A DNA stretch of 29,875 nt from JAJPXC01 sp964562375. Lineage in GTDB: Bacteria > Bacteroidota > Bacteroidia > Bacteroidales > Muribaculaceae. Position 1 is the first letter of the stretch; each line of letters begins with the position of its first letter. Of this stretch, positions 22,517 to 29,875 are shown in pieces. The translations under genes were made by a program, and so were the position numbers. Where the stretch lies: positions 1 to 29,875 of the forward strand of contig CAZLSW010000037.1 in NCBI GenBank assembly GCA_964562375.1, given 5' to 3'. The notes below the pieces were generated by a model. The model did not search any database, had not been told where the DNA came from, and saw only the letters and a program-made list of their open reading frames with translations.

Positions 22517-25318
22517 ATGAAGCTAAAACTGTTTTTACTGCTATCGCTGTCAGGGGCGTTGACGTCCATGGCGCAGACAGCCGCTGTGACAGGCCAAGTG
22601 GTGGATGCCGACACGGGCAATCCCATCCCCGGGGCCAACGTCTCCTTCAGCAACCAGTCGGCACAATGCACTACGGGCTTGGCCGGCGACTTCAGTGTGA
22701 GCAACTTGAATCCAGGCGCGACGGTGGTGATCTTTATCGCCGACGGCTATGCTGCAGGCAGCCGCGCGCTTGAGCTTTACAACAACCAATCGGTCAACGC
22801 CGGAGTAATCAAGCTGTATAGCGAGACCATCGGTGGCGACTACTACGACGAGCATGCCGACCTGCTCTTCGACTCGCAAGTGCTTGAGGATGAGGAGGGC
22901 AACTCGCAAGCCCTGTCGGCCTTGACGGGCGCTGCCGACGACGTATACTACTCGACGGCGAGCTACAATTTCGGACCGATGTACTTCCGCTACCGCGGTT
23001 ACAACAGCGAGTATCAGCAGGTGTACATCAACGGCATGAGTTTCAACGACATCGTGCGCGGGCGTTTCAACTTCTCGACGCTGATGGGCTTGACCTCGCG
23101 CGCGTTCCGCAACAAGACCACCACATTGGGCATGGGCGCTTCGGCCTACGGCTTCGGTGATATCGGTGGTGCCGTCAACTACAACACACAGGCGTCGACC
23201 TATGCCCCGGGCTTCAACGGTTCGGCGGCCTACACCAACAGCAACTACATGTTCCGCGCCATGGCGTCCTACTCGTCGGGCGTTAACGCCGACGGTTGGG
23301 CCTGGACGCTCGCCGCTATCGGCCGTTACGCCAAGGAGGGCGAGGTGCCCGGGTCGTTCTACAACTCGGGTGGCGTGTTCTTCTCGTTGGAGAAGATTCT
23401 CGATCCCAAGAACTCGATTTCGTTCACGGCCTTCGGCGGTCCCACGCAGCGCGCTGGCGGCTCGCCCACCTATCAGGAGGTTTACGACCTTGTGGGCGAC
23501 AACCTCTACAACCCCAACTGGGGCTGGCAGGACGGCAAGAAGCGCTCAGCTCGTATCATCGAGAGCTTCGACCCCACGATGATGCTCAACTGGATCTACA
23601 AAGATCAGAAAACCACGTTGAACACCGGCGTGGGCGTGCGTTGGGTCAACTACTCGTCATCGGCCCTCAACTGGTATAACGCCAACGACCCCAACCCCAC
23701 CTACTACCGTTACCTCCCCTCCTATTACTTAGGCGACAACGGCGAGGCCACCGAGCAGAGCGAGCTCTACACCGAGCTGTGGAAATCGGGCCAAATCTCC
23801 CAAATCAACTGGGATAACCTCTACCAAATCAACTACTTGAACAACGAGCAGAACAAGACTCTCTCGGAGGCTGACAAGAAAGGCTCGAGCTACATCCAGG
23901 AGAAGCGCCACAGCAACCAGTTCAACGCGATGTTCAACACCTACCTCAACCACCGCATCAACGACCAGATGACCTTGCAGGCTGGCGCCAACTTCAACTT
24001 CACCCGCGCCATGTACTACAAGACTATCCGCGACTTGCTGGGCGGTGAGTTCTGGATCGATATCGACCCGTTCAGCGACCGCGAGATCACCCTCGACCCG
24101 GACATGCTGCAGAACGACCTCGACAATCCCAACCGCCGCGTGGGTGTAGGCGACCGCTTCGGTTACAACTACAACATCGACGCTTTCAAGGCTGGCGCAT
24201 GGATCCAAAACATGATCACGCTGCCTCGCTGGGACATCAACTACGCTTTGAGCTTGGGTTTCACCCAGTATCAGCGTAACGGCAAGATGCGCAACGGTCG
24301 TGCTCCCGAGAACTCGCTGGGCTGGGGCCAGAAGCATCAATTTGACAACGCCGCCATCAAGGCCGGTGCCACATTCAAAATCGACGGCCACAACTTCCTG
24401 ATGGCCCACGCCGAATACGAGACCCGCGCCCCGCTGGTCGACAATCTCTACATCTCCCCCCGTATCAAGGACACCTCGGTGGCCAACCCCGAGAGCGAGC
24501 GCATCATCGCCGCCGACCTTACCTACGGCTGGAACTACCGCAAATTCCGCGGCGCCATTTCGGGCTTCTACACCGTGATGACCCACGGCACGGAGCGTTC
24601 ATCGTTCTACGACGACCGCTATTCGACCTACACCAACTTCGTTCTTGCCGACGTAAAGAAGGAATTCAAGGGCGTTGAGCTGGGTGCCGCTTATCGTATC
24701 ACCTCGTCGTTGACGGCCACTGCCGCCGGCACTTATGCCCGCTACCAGTACAAGAACAACCCCGAGGGCACGCGCTCGTTTGAGAACGGTATGTACGAGG
24801 ACGTCACCAACACTATTTACTTGAAAAACTATTATGTAGGCTCAACGCCCCAGGTGGCCGGCAACATCGGCCTGGACTGGGCCGCACCCCACTCGTGGTT
24901 CTTCAACATCAACGCAACCTGGCAAGGCGACGCTTACGTCAACCTGGCTCCTATCTACCATGAGGAGATCAGCGACTTTTACAAGGTGCTGGGCGATATC
25001 ACCGACGCCTCCAACGGCAACGCTGCCGACCAAGAGTCGCTCCTTGAGAAGAAGGTGAAGGAGTTTACCCGTCAGGACAAGCTGAAAAACGCGTTCACCT
25101 TGAACGTATCGATTGGTAAGTTGCTGTACATCAACCGCAAGGTGTCGATGAACTTCAACCTCAATATCAACAACATCCTCAACAACAAGGACGTCGTAAC
25201 CTACGCTTACCAGCAGGGTCGTATCGATACCGACAACTACACGCGCACGAAGTACCCCAACCGTTACCTCTACGCCCAGGGTATCCGCGTGTTCTTCAAC
25301 GTAGGCGTTCGTTTCTAA
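22517..25318 (+). CDS. TonB-dependent outer-membrane receptor
   Basis: The 933-residue product has a signal peptide (MKLKLFLLLSLSGALTSMAQ), a carboxypeptidase-regulatory-like beta-sandwich at ~24-98 (VTGQVVDADTGNPIPGANVSF), a plug domain at ~130-240 (YFRYRGYNSEYQQVYINGM, then GASAYGFGDIGGAVNY), and a large 22-strand-type barrel ending in the outer-membrane signature ...FFNVGVRF. Such receptors import ligands with energy from TonB-ExbBD. It is the first gene of an operon with two DUF5689 lipoproteins, probably its surface partners. It lacks the classic SusC/SusD arrangement: no SusD-like gene follows. The substrate cannot be inferred; glycans, peptides, metal complexes and nucleotides are all open. 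Confidence 0.93.
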   Translation: MKLKLFLLLSLSGALTSMAQTAAVTGQVVDADTGNPIPGANVSFSNQSAQCTTGLAGDFSVSNLNPGATVVIFIADGYAAGSRALELYNNQSVNAGVIKLYSETIGGDYYDEHADLLFDSQVLEDEEGNSQALSALTGAADDVYYSTASYNFGPMYFRYRGYNSEYQQVYINGMSFNDIVRGRFNFSTLMGLTSRAFRNKTTTLGMGASAYGFGDIGGAVNYNTQASTYAPGFNGSAAYTNSNYMFRAMASYSSGVNADGWAWTLAAIGRYAKEGEVPGSFYNSGGVFFSLEKILDPKNSISFTAFGGPTQRAGGSPTYQEVYDLVGDNLYNPNWGWQDGKKRSARIIESFDPTMMLNWIYKDQKTTLNTGVGVRWVNYSSSALNWYNANDPNPTYYRYLPSYYLGDNGEATEQSELYTELWKSGQISQINWDNLYQINYLNNEQNKTLSEADKKGSSYIQEKRHSNQFNAMFNTYLNHRINDQMTLQAGANFNFTRAMYYKTIRDLLGGEFWIDIDPFSDREITLDPDMLQNDLDNPNRRVGVGDRFGYNYNIDAFKAGAWIQNMITLPRWDINYALSLGFTQYQRNGKMRNGRAPENSLGWGQKHQFDNAAIKAGATFKIDGHNFLMAHAEYETRAPLVDNLYISPRIKDTSVANPESERIIAADLTYGWNYRKFRGAISGFYTVMTHGTERSSFYDDRYSTYTNFVLADVKKEFKGVELGAAYRITSSLTATAAGTYARYQYKNNPEGTRSFENGMYEDVTNTIYLKNYYVGSTPQVAGNIGLDWAAPHSWFFNINATWQGDAYVNLAPIYHEEISDFYKVLGDITDASNGNAADQESLLEKKVKEFTRQDKLKNAFTLNVSIGKLLYINRKVSMNFNLNINNILNNKDVVTYAYQQGRIDTDNYTRTKYPNRYLYAQGIRVFFNVGVRF

Positions 25319-25360
25319 GCCATCAAAGCAGTACCCCACTTTTCATAAAGCATTACAACG

Positions 25361-26659
25361 ATGAAAAAGACATTATTATATATATCGGCCGCTTTGATGG
25401 CCTTCGTCGGGCTCTCCTCGTGCGACGACAATTGGGAGACGCCCCCCTACATGCCTGAGCCCCCGGCCGGCATGACCGCCAACACTACCATCAACGAGCT
25501 CAAGGACATGTTCTGGAGTACCGAGACCAACTCGGCCACGCTTATCGGCCAGAACGCCGACGGCGAGGATATCGTGATTATGGGTCGCGTGATCTCCAGC
25601 GATTCCACTGGCAACATCTACAAGTCGTTCATGATTCAGGATGTGACCACCCACGAGGCTTTGACCATCGGCGTCAATGCCTACGACTTGTACCAAACCT
25701 ACCAGTTCGGCCAATTGGTGATGATCAACTGTACCGGCCTCTACGCGGGCATGTACAACAACCTGTTCCAGCTGGGTGGCCTTGGCACCTACAACGGCTC
25801 GCCGTCGATGACTTTTGCCGACGAGGATGAGTTTGCCGAGCACGCTTGGGCCGTGGGCCTTGCCAACTGGGCCGCTGTCGACACCCTGGAGGTGACGCTT
25901 CCTGAGCTTGACGAGGCCGCCAAGACCGTTGAGGGCCGCAAGCAGTGGCAATCGACCTTGGTAAGAATCAAGAACGTGCGCTTCGACGGTGGCGGCTCGC
26001 TGCCGTTCAGCGATAGCAGCTCGTCGACCAACCGCTACCTCATCGATGAGACCGGCAAGCAGTTGCTCGTGCGCAACTCCAACTACGCCTCGTTCTGCAC
26101 CACCATTATGCCCCAGGGCTACGGTGACGCCACCGGTATCCTCTCCTACTACGGCACCTACGGCTGGCAGTTCCTGATTGTCAACCTCGACGGCCTGCAG
26201 GGCTACGACTGGACCGTTAAGGAGCCTACCAAGTTCACCTTGACCACCACGGTTCCTTCGGTTGGCCAGAAGTTCTTGATTGTTGCTGGTGACAAGATCG
26301 CGCAACCCGTTTCAGGCACCTACGGCTGGATGTACACGGCCGATGCCACCATCAACGACGACCAGATTGGGGCCGACGAGGATGCCGCGTTCACCCTCGA
26401 GACCGCTACCGGCGGTTACTACCTCAAGGACGGCAACGACAAGTACATGTTCATGGAAGGCACCTACAACTCGTTCAACGTGTCGACCACCATCCCGGCC
26501 GCTGGCGGCGTGTGGACCGTGGAGCCGCAGACCGACGGCACCTTCCGCATCACCAACCTGGCCATGAGCAAGTGGATCCAGTACTCGTCGAGCTATTCTT
26601 CCTACGGAGCCTACTCCTCCCAGAGTGGCGTGAACCCCAACCTTTACACCATTAAATAA
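25361..26659 (+). CDS. DUF5689 surface lipoprotein 1
   Basis: The 432-residue product has a lipoprotein signal (ALMAFVGLSSC, lipobox LSSC) followed by acidic residues (CDDNWE), compatible with a Bacteroidetes surface-export signal. The DUF5689 domain covers ~38-290 (TTINELKDMFW, DIVIMGRVISSDSTGNIYKSF, MINCTGLYAG, GYGDATGILSYY). A C-terminal module of ~135 residues follows (FLIVAGDKIAQPV, TGGYYLKDGNDKYMF, TYNSFNVSTTIPAAGGVW), and a version of it recurs in the next gene. The gene starts 42 bases after the receptor stop. It probably sits on the outer surface and helps the receptor capture its ligand; this is inferred from context. Confidence 0.88.
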   Translation: MKKTLLYISAALMAFVGLSSCDDNWETPPYMPEPPAGMTANTTINELKDMFWSTETNSATLIGQNADGEDIVIMGRVISSDSTGNIYKSFMIQDVTTHEALTIGVNAYDLYQTYQFGQLVMINCTGLYAGMYNNLFQLGGLGTYNGSPSMTFADEDEFAEHAWAVGLANWAAVDTLEVTLPELDEAAKTVEGRKQWQSTLVRIKNVRFDGGGSLPFSDSSSSTNRYLIDETGKQLLVRNSNYASFCTTIMPQGYGDATGILSYYGTYGWQFLIVNLDGLQGYDWTVKEPTKFTLTTTVPSVGQKFLIVAGDKIAQPVSGTYGWMYTADATINDDQIGADEDAAFTLETATGGYYLKDGNDKYMFMEGTYNSFNVSTTIPAAGGVWTVEPQTDGTFRITNLAMSKWIQYSSSYSSYGAYSSQSGVNPNLYTIK

Positions 26660-26672
26660 TTAGGCACTGATT

Positions 26673-29411
26673 ATGAAACTGATTAAATATACCATCGCTC
26701 TCGCGATCGCGGCCCTGGGCCTCACGGCATGCCAGGACCATATCGACGCGCCTTCCCCTGAGAGCCTTGTGCCCCACGCCACACTCCAGGCCAACATCTC
26801 CATCAAGGACCTGAAAACCGCCTACTGGCAGGATGGCCTTAACTATACCGAGCAGATCACCGTCGAGGGACTGAAGCAGAAAATGCCTTCGTTCTCGGGC
26901 GACAAGGTGGTGATCTCGGGTCGCGTGGTTTCCTCCGACGAGGCATCCAACGTGTTCAAGAGCCTTGTGATCCAGAACGCTTACGGCGACGACCGCACGT
27001 GTATCTCCATGTCGATCAACAAGTATAGCCTCTATGTCAACTATCGTTTGGGCCAAGAGATCGTGATCGACCTCACGGGCATGTACATAGGCAAGTACTG
27101 CGGCTTGGAACAACTCGGCTACCCCGAGGACTACAACGGAGGCACCCAGGCTTCGTTCATGTCACCTGAGTTCTTCCAGGACCATGCCGAGCTCAACGGG
27201 CTTCCCCAGCCGTCGTTGAACGACACCATCACCTTCGACAACTTCTCGGAAATCGCCAACTCCGCCGAGAGCCTGATCGCCCTGCAGAGCCAATTGGTGC
27301 GCTTCAACAACGTGAAATTCGTAGAGGGTGGCACCGGCACCTTCTCCACCTATCACGAGAACGGCAACCAGACCCTCGAGGACATCAACGGCGACCAAAC
27401 CATCATCGTGCGCACCTCGGGCTACTCCAATTTCTGGAATAAGACCTGCCCCGAAGGCTACGGCGACGTAGTGGGTATCCTCTCATATTACGACACTGGC
27501 TCTTCCTCTGGCACCAAGTGGCAGCTGATTCTCAACGCTTACAACGGCTGCATGAACTTCGGCAATCCCACTGTTCCTAAGGGAGACGAGGGCAACCCGT
27601 ACAGCGTTGACGAGGCTGTAGAGCTGATCAACGCCGGCACGGAGCCTTCAGCCAAGGTTTGGGTTTCGGGTTACATCGTGGGCACAGTCGCTCCCGAGGT
27701 AACGAAGATCACCTCCAACTCGGATATCGAATGGGGTTCCGAGGCTACGCTGGCCAACACGATGGTAGTGGGTCCTGTGCCTTACAGCGCCGACAGCCCG
27801 CTGTCGATCGCCTCTTGCCTCGTAATCGAGCTGCCGCAAGGCTCCGACCTGCGCAACTACGGCAACCTGCGCGACAACCCCGACAACCTCAATAAGCAGA
27901 TTTGGCTGAAGGGCGTGCTTGGCAAGGTGCTCTCCTCTCCCGGTATCACCGGCAACAACGGTACGGCAAGCGAGTTCCGTATCGAGGGCCTGCAACTTGA
28001 GGACACCTCGGGTATTCCCGACGGTAACGGCTCGGAGTCGTCGCCTTACTCCACCTCGCAGGTATTGAGCGGCGCTGCCTCTGGCTCCAACGTATGGGTG
28101 GCCGGCTACATCGTGGGCTATATCCCCGACAAGACCTTCTCGGAGGCCGTAATCGGCGCTGACGGTGCGGTTCAAACCAACGTGATCATCGCCAACACGG
28201 CCGATGAGACCAACATCAACAAGTGCATCCCCGTGCAGCTCCCCTCGGGCGACCTGCGCACTGCAGTCAACCTGGCCACCAACCCGGGCAACCTTGGCAA
28301 GAAGCTCTCCTACTACGGTGAAATCGCCACCTACTTCGGCACCACGGGATTGAAGACTGGTACCGCCTGGAAACTAGACGGCGAGGGCACTGACACTCCC
28401 GATACGCCTGTCACCCCCACAGGCACGTTTACCGCCGGCCGCGTGTCGAGCGTTACCTCGGGCAAGCTTTACGCCATCGGCCTTGACGCCAACTGTGTAG
28501 CACCGTTGGCCGAGACCTATACTTATGGCTACCTGCCCAACGTCACCGCAACCGTGAGCGGCAACCAGGTGACTCTCGACGCCGTTAACGGCTGGACAAT
28601 CGAGTCGACCACCGGCGGCTACACTTTGAAGGATTCTTACGGTCGCTACATTTATCAGACGGGTACCTACAACTCGTTCAACGTGTCGACCTCTCTGCCC
28701 TCCACCGGCGGCGTTTGGACCATCACGTTCAACACCAACAAGACCGTCAAGATCACCAACGTGGCTACTGGCAAGACCATCCAGTACTCAGCCTCCTATG
28801 GCAACTGGGGAGCCTACTCCGACGTAACCGACTCGTCGCTGCCCTACCTCTTCTTGGATGGAGCCACGGGCGAGGACCCCGGTAACGGTGGCACTCCCGA
28901 TACCCCCACGACTAGCGACTACAAGGGCGACTTCGACTCGTTCAACGACGGCGTGGCAAAATCGACCTACGGCACCTACACCAACGCCACGGGTTGGACC
29001 GCCACCAACTGCAACATCCTCTCGGGATCGTCGTCGGGCGACAACAACCCCAAGTTTGAGTTCATCGGCTCGGAAACCACTCTGGCTCCGTGCATGAACG
29101 GCAAGGTGACCACCCCGGGCGAGATTCTCAGCCCCACCTTGACCGGAGGCATCGGCACGCTGACGTTCAACTACGGTTTCGCCTACGCCGAGACCTCGGC
29201 GCAGTTCACCGTCAACGTCCTGCAGAACGGCTCGGTTGTGAAGACCCAGACTGTCACTTGCAACACGATTGAGCAGAAGCACGCCTATACGTTCTCGATG
29301 GAGTGCAACCTCTCGGGCGACTTCGTGATCCAGATCGTCAATGATTGCCTCAACGCGTCGACCTCCAACAAGGACCGCGTGGCCATCTGGAACCTCACCT
29401 GGACCGATTAA
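26673..29411 (+). CDS. DUF5689/DUF6359 multidomain surface lipoprotein 2
   Basis: The 912-residue product has a lipobox (LTAC) after a signal peptide and a mosaic of domains. The first is DUF5689 at ~40-300 (VVISGRVVSSDEASNVFKSL, GYGDVVGILSYYD). Two DUF6359-like OB-fold modules follow at ~307-445 (GNPYSVDEAVELI, VWVSGYIVGTV) and ~455-570 (SPYSTSQVL, VWVAGYIVGYI). A ~135-residue module at ~575-735, shared with the preceding lipoprotein, comes next, then a jelly-roll-like C-terminal domain at ~750-912 (FDSFNDGVAKS, FNYGFAYAETSAQFTVNVL). The repeated beta-domains suggest a long rod-like surface adhesin or ligand-binding protein. It starts 13 bases after the previous gene and ends the operon. Confidence 0.88.
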   Translation: MKLIKYTIALAIAALGLTACQDHIDAPSPESLVPHATLQANISIKDLKTAYWQDGLNYTEQITVEGLKQKMPSFSGDKVVISGRVVSSDEASNVFKSLVIQNAYGDDRTCISMSINKYSLYVNYRLGQEIVIDLTGMYIGKYCGLEQLGYPEDYNGGTQASFMSPEFFQDHAELNGLPQPSLNDTITFDNFSEIANSAESLIALQSQLVRFNNVKFVEGGTGTFSTYHENGNQTLEDINGDQTIIVRTSGYSNFWNKTCPEGYGDVVGILSYYDTGSSSGTKWQLILNAYNGCMNFGNPTVPKGDEGNPYSVDEAVELINAGTEPSAKVWVSGYIVGTVAPEVTKITSNSDIEWGSEATLANTMVVGPVPYSADSPLSIASCLVIELPQGSDLRNYGNLRDNPDNLNKQIWLKGVLGKVLSSPGITGNNGTASEFRIEGLQLEDTSGIPDGNGSESSPYSTSQVLSGAASGSNVWVAGYIVGYIPDKTFSEAVIGADGAVQTNVIIANTADETNINKCIPVQLPSGDLRTAVNLATNPGNLGKKLSYYGEIATYFGTTGLKTGTAWKLDGEGTDTPDTPVTPTGTFTAGRVSSVTSGKLYAIGLDANCVAPLAETYTYGYLPNVTATVSGNQVTLDAVNGWTIESTTGGYTLKDSYGRYIYQTGTYNSFNVSTSLPSTGGVWTITFNTNKTVKITNVATGKTIQYSASYGNWGAYSDVTDSSLPYLFLDGATGEDPGNGGTPDTPTTSDYKGDFDSFNDGVAKSTYGTYTNATGWTATNCNILSGSSSGDNNPKFEFIGSETTLAPCMNGKVTTPGEILSPTLTGGIGTLTFNYGFAYAETSAQFTVNVLQNGSVVKTQTVTCNTIEQKHAYTFSMECNLSGDFVIQIVNDCLNASTSNKDRVAIWNLTWTD

Positions 29412-29427
29412 CCCCATTATAAAGGAC

Positions 29428-29516
29428 GTCGGGCCGTGCCGGCCCGACACTTAGAAAGGACCTCCCGCCGTGCCGGCGGGACAGTTAGAAAGGACGTCGG
29501 GCCGTGCCGGCCCGAC
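29428..29516 (+). repeat. Hairpin repeat array, right cluster (3 copies, 34-nt period)
   Basis: Hairpins of 21 nt start at 29428, 29462 and 29496, exactly 34 nt apart, separated by 13-nt spacers (acttagaaaggac, agttagaaaggac). The first and third have arms GTCGGGCC/GGCCCGAC; the middle one has arms CTCCCGCC/GGCGGGAC. All share the loop GTGCC. The first copy begins 17 bases after the lipoprotein stop. Confidence 0.9.
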
Positions 29517-29523
29517 AATAAAG

Positions 29524-29556
29524 GAAGCTCCGCCCACCAGGCGGGGCTTCTTTTAT
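29524..29556 (+). terminator. Intrinsic terminator of the TonB/DUF5689 operon
   Basis: An 11-bp stem (GAAGCTCCGCC with GGCGGGGCTTC, one G-T pair), a 5-nt loop and TTTTAT form a typical intrinsic terminator, downstream of the hairpin repeat array. Confidence 0.85.
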
Positions 29557-29650
29557 CGACTGAAATCGACTGAAATCGAGATGAATCGACTTCTCCCGAT
29601 TTCTTTCGACATAAATCGATTTAAGTCGACTGAAATCGAGAGAAATCGAG
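29555..29650. repeat. Degenerate word array (ATCGACTGAA)
   Basis: Seven or more variants of atcgactgaa or aaatcgag lie near-tandem after the terminator. The remaining sequence to 29737 shows nothing coding that I can support. Confidence 0.8.
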
Positions 29651-29737
29651 CCCGATGGGGACCTCGAATTGATGCTTGCCAAGACCTCTGAATCGCCTCC
29701 CGCGCAGTCAGATAATCCCTGATGGGGGTTGTCTTGA

Positions 29738-29779
29738 TGAAAAAAGACTCCCAACTTGTCATCCTCAACAAGTTGGGAG
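29738..29779 (-). terminator. Intrinsic terminator for an incoming minus-strand gene
   Basis: A perfect 12-bp stem (CTCCCAACTTGT with ACAAGTTGGGAG) around an 8-nt loop has a run of six A on the + strand just to its left, giving a T-run on the minus strand. It therefore terminates leftward transcription entering from the right edge. Confidence 0.8.
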
Positions 29780-29827
29780 CAATGATTTGTGGTTTAGCTG
29801 ACAGTAATAAATATAAATTTATGCCGC

Positions 29828-29875
29828 TTATTTGAGGCTGTGGAAGGCTTCGGCAAGCCGAAGCTCCTCGCCTAC
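29828..29875 (-). CDS. 3' end of a minus-strand gene entering from the right (partial)
   Basis: The minus strand is open for 15 codons from the edge, reading VGEELRLAEAFHSLK and then TAA, about 50 bases before a leftward terminator. Position and codon use support a gene end, but the piece is too short to identify. A hairpin (GCTTCGGC/GCCGAAGC at 29847-29864) lies within it, so it may instead be non-coding repeat. Confidence 0.35.
   Translation of the reverse strand, partial: VGEELRLAEAFHSLK

Noticed and set aside
23729..24586. 285-codon antisense frame within the TonB receptor gene
   Set aside because: It has low-complexity Val/Gly/Ala composition and lies wholly inside a confident receptor gene.
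29428..29516. Regular 34-nt spacing suggesting a CRISPR array
   Set aside because: Only three units are present, the 13-nt spacers are nearly identical instead of unique, there are no cas genes, and the units are strong hairpins. A REP-like repeat fits better.
29697..29709. A 13-nt match (CTCCCGCGCAGTC) to the 42-bp repeat unit at 16939 and 16981, a possible distant attachment site
   Set aside because: The match is short and GC-rich, and flanking bases differ. It may be chance, and there is no other element feature at 29.7 kb.
29470..29771. Small open frames on both strands at the right end
   Set aside because: They run through the hairpin repeats, the operon terminator and the ATCGACTGAA array, and show no motif or plausible start context.

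Overview
The window looks like a chromosomal segment of a Bacteroidales bacterium with a moderately high GC content, plausibly Muribaculaceae or a relative; the family is inferred without any database search. The evidence is: promoters of the Bacteroidetes type (-7 element TAnnTTTG, sometimes with a TTTG/TTG near -33), no obvious Shine-Dalgarno sequences, a TonB receptor with DUF5689 lipoproteins, a Bacteroidetes-type integrase arm domain, and xerC next to hpf.

Layout. 1-500: the 3' end of a four-helix-bundle-suffix protein with a zinc finger. 717-3972: a polysaccharide flippase converging on, and overlapping by 65 bp, a long-chain acyl-CoA ligase gene. 4215-5015: a family 2 glycosyltransferase. 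5143-7877 (minus): a tightly coupled operon of DUF3791 - DUF3990 - small DUF3791-like - uvrC. 8029-13096: five consecutive genes for exported proteins (a hypothetical, an LPP20-like protein with a P/E-rich linker, an NTF2-like protein, a SUMF1-fold protein without catalytic cysteines, and a secreted metallophosphatase). 13241-16484: acyltransferase, hisG, hisD. 16585-16840: two tandem tRNA-Asn(GTT) genes with a strong promoter and a terminator. 16929-19330: a decayed prophage or integrative element, comprising 42-bp tandem repeats, an integrase arm domain joined to a phage nuclease-like domain, a frameshift, and pieces of a large phage polyvalent protein. 19373-20599: an outer-membrane porin. 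20794-21980 (minus): xerC-hpf. 22517-29411: an operon of a TonB-dependent receptor and two DUF5689 surface lipoproteins. At the right edge lie hairpin repeats, two terminators and the tail of an incoming minus-strand gene.

How the genes work together. Most of the window serves the cell envelope: flippase, glycosyltransferase, acyltransferase, acyl-CoA ligase, porin, TonB-dependent uptake, and a poorly described exported gene cluster. Housekeeping functions (uvrC, his genes, tRNA-Asn, hpf, xerC) are interleaved. The best candidates for something little described are the DUF3791/DUF3990 module translationally coupled to uvrC, the exported gene cluster at 8-12 kb, and a 34-nt-period hairpin repeat family whose stems co-vary and whose arrays bracket the TonB/DUF5689 operon in inverted orientation. 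Many intergenic gaps also hold arrays of short, gap-specific degenerate words.
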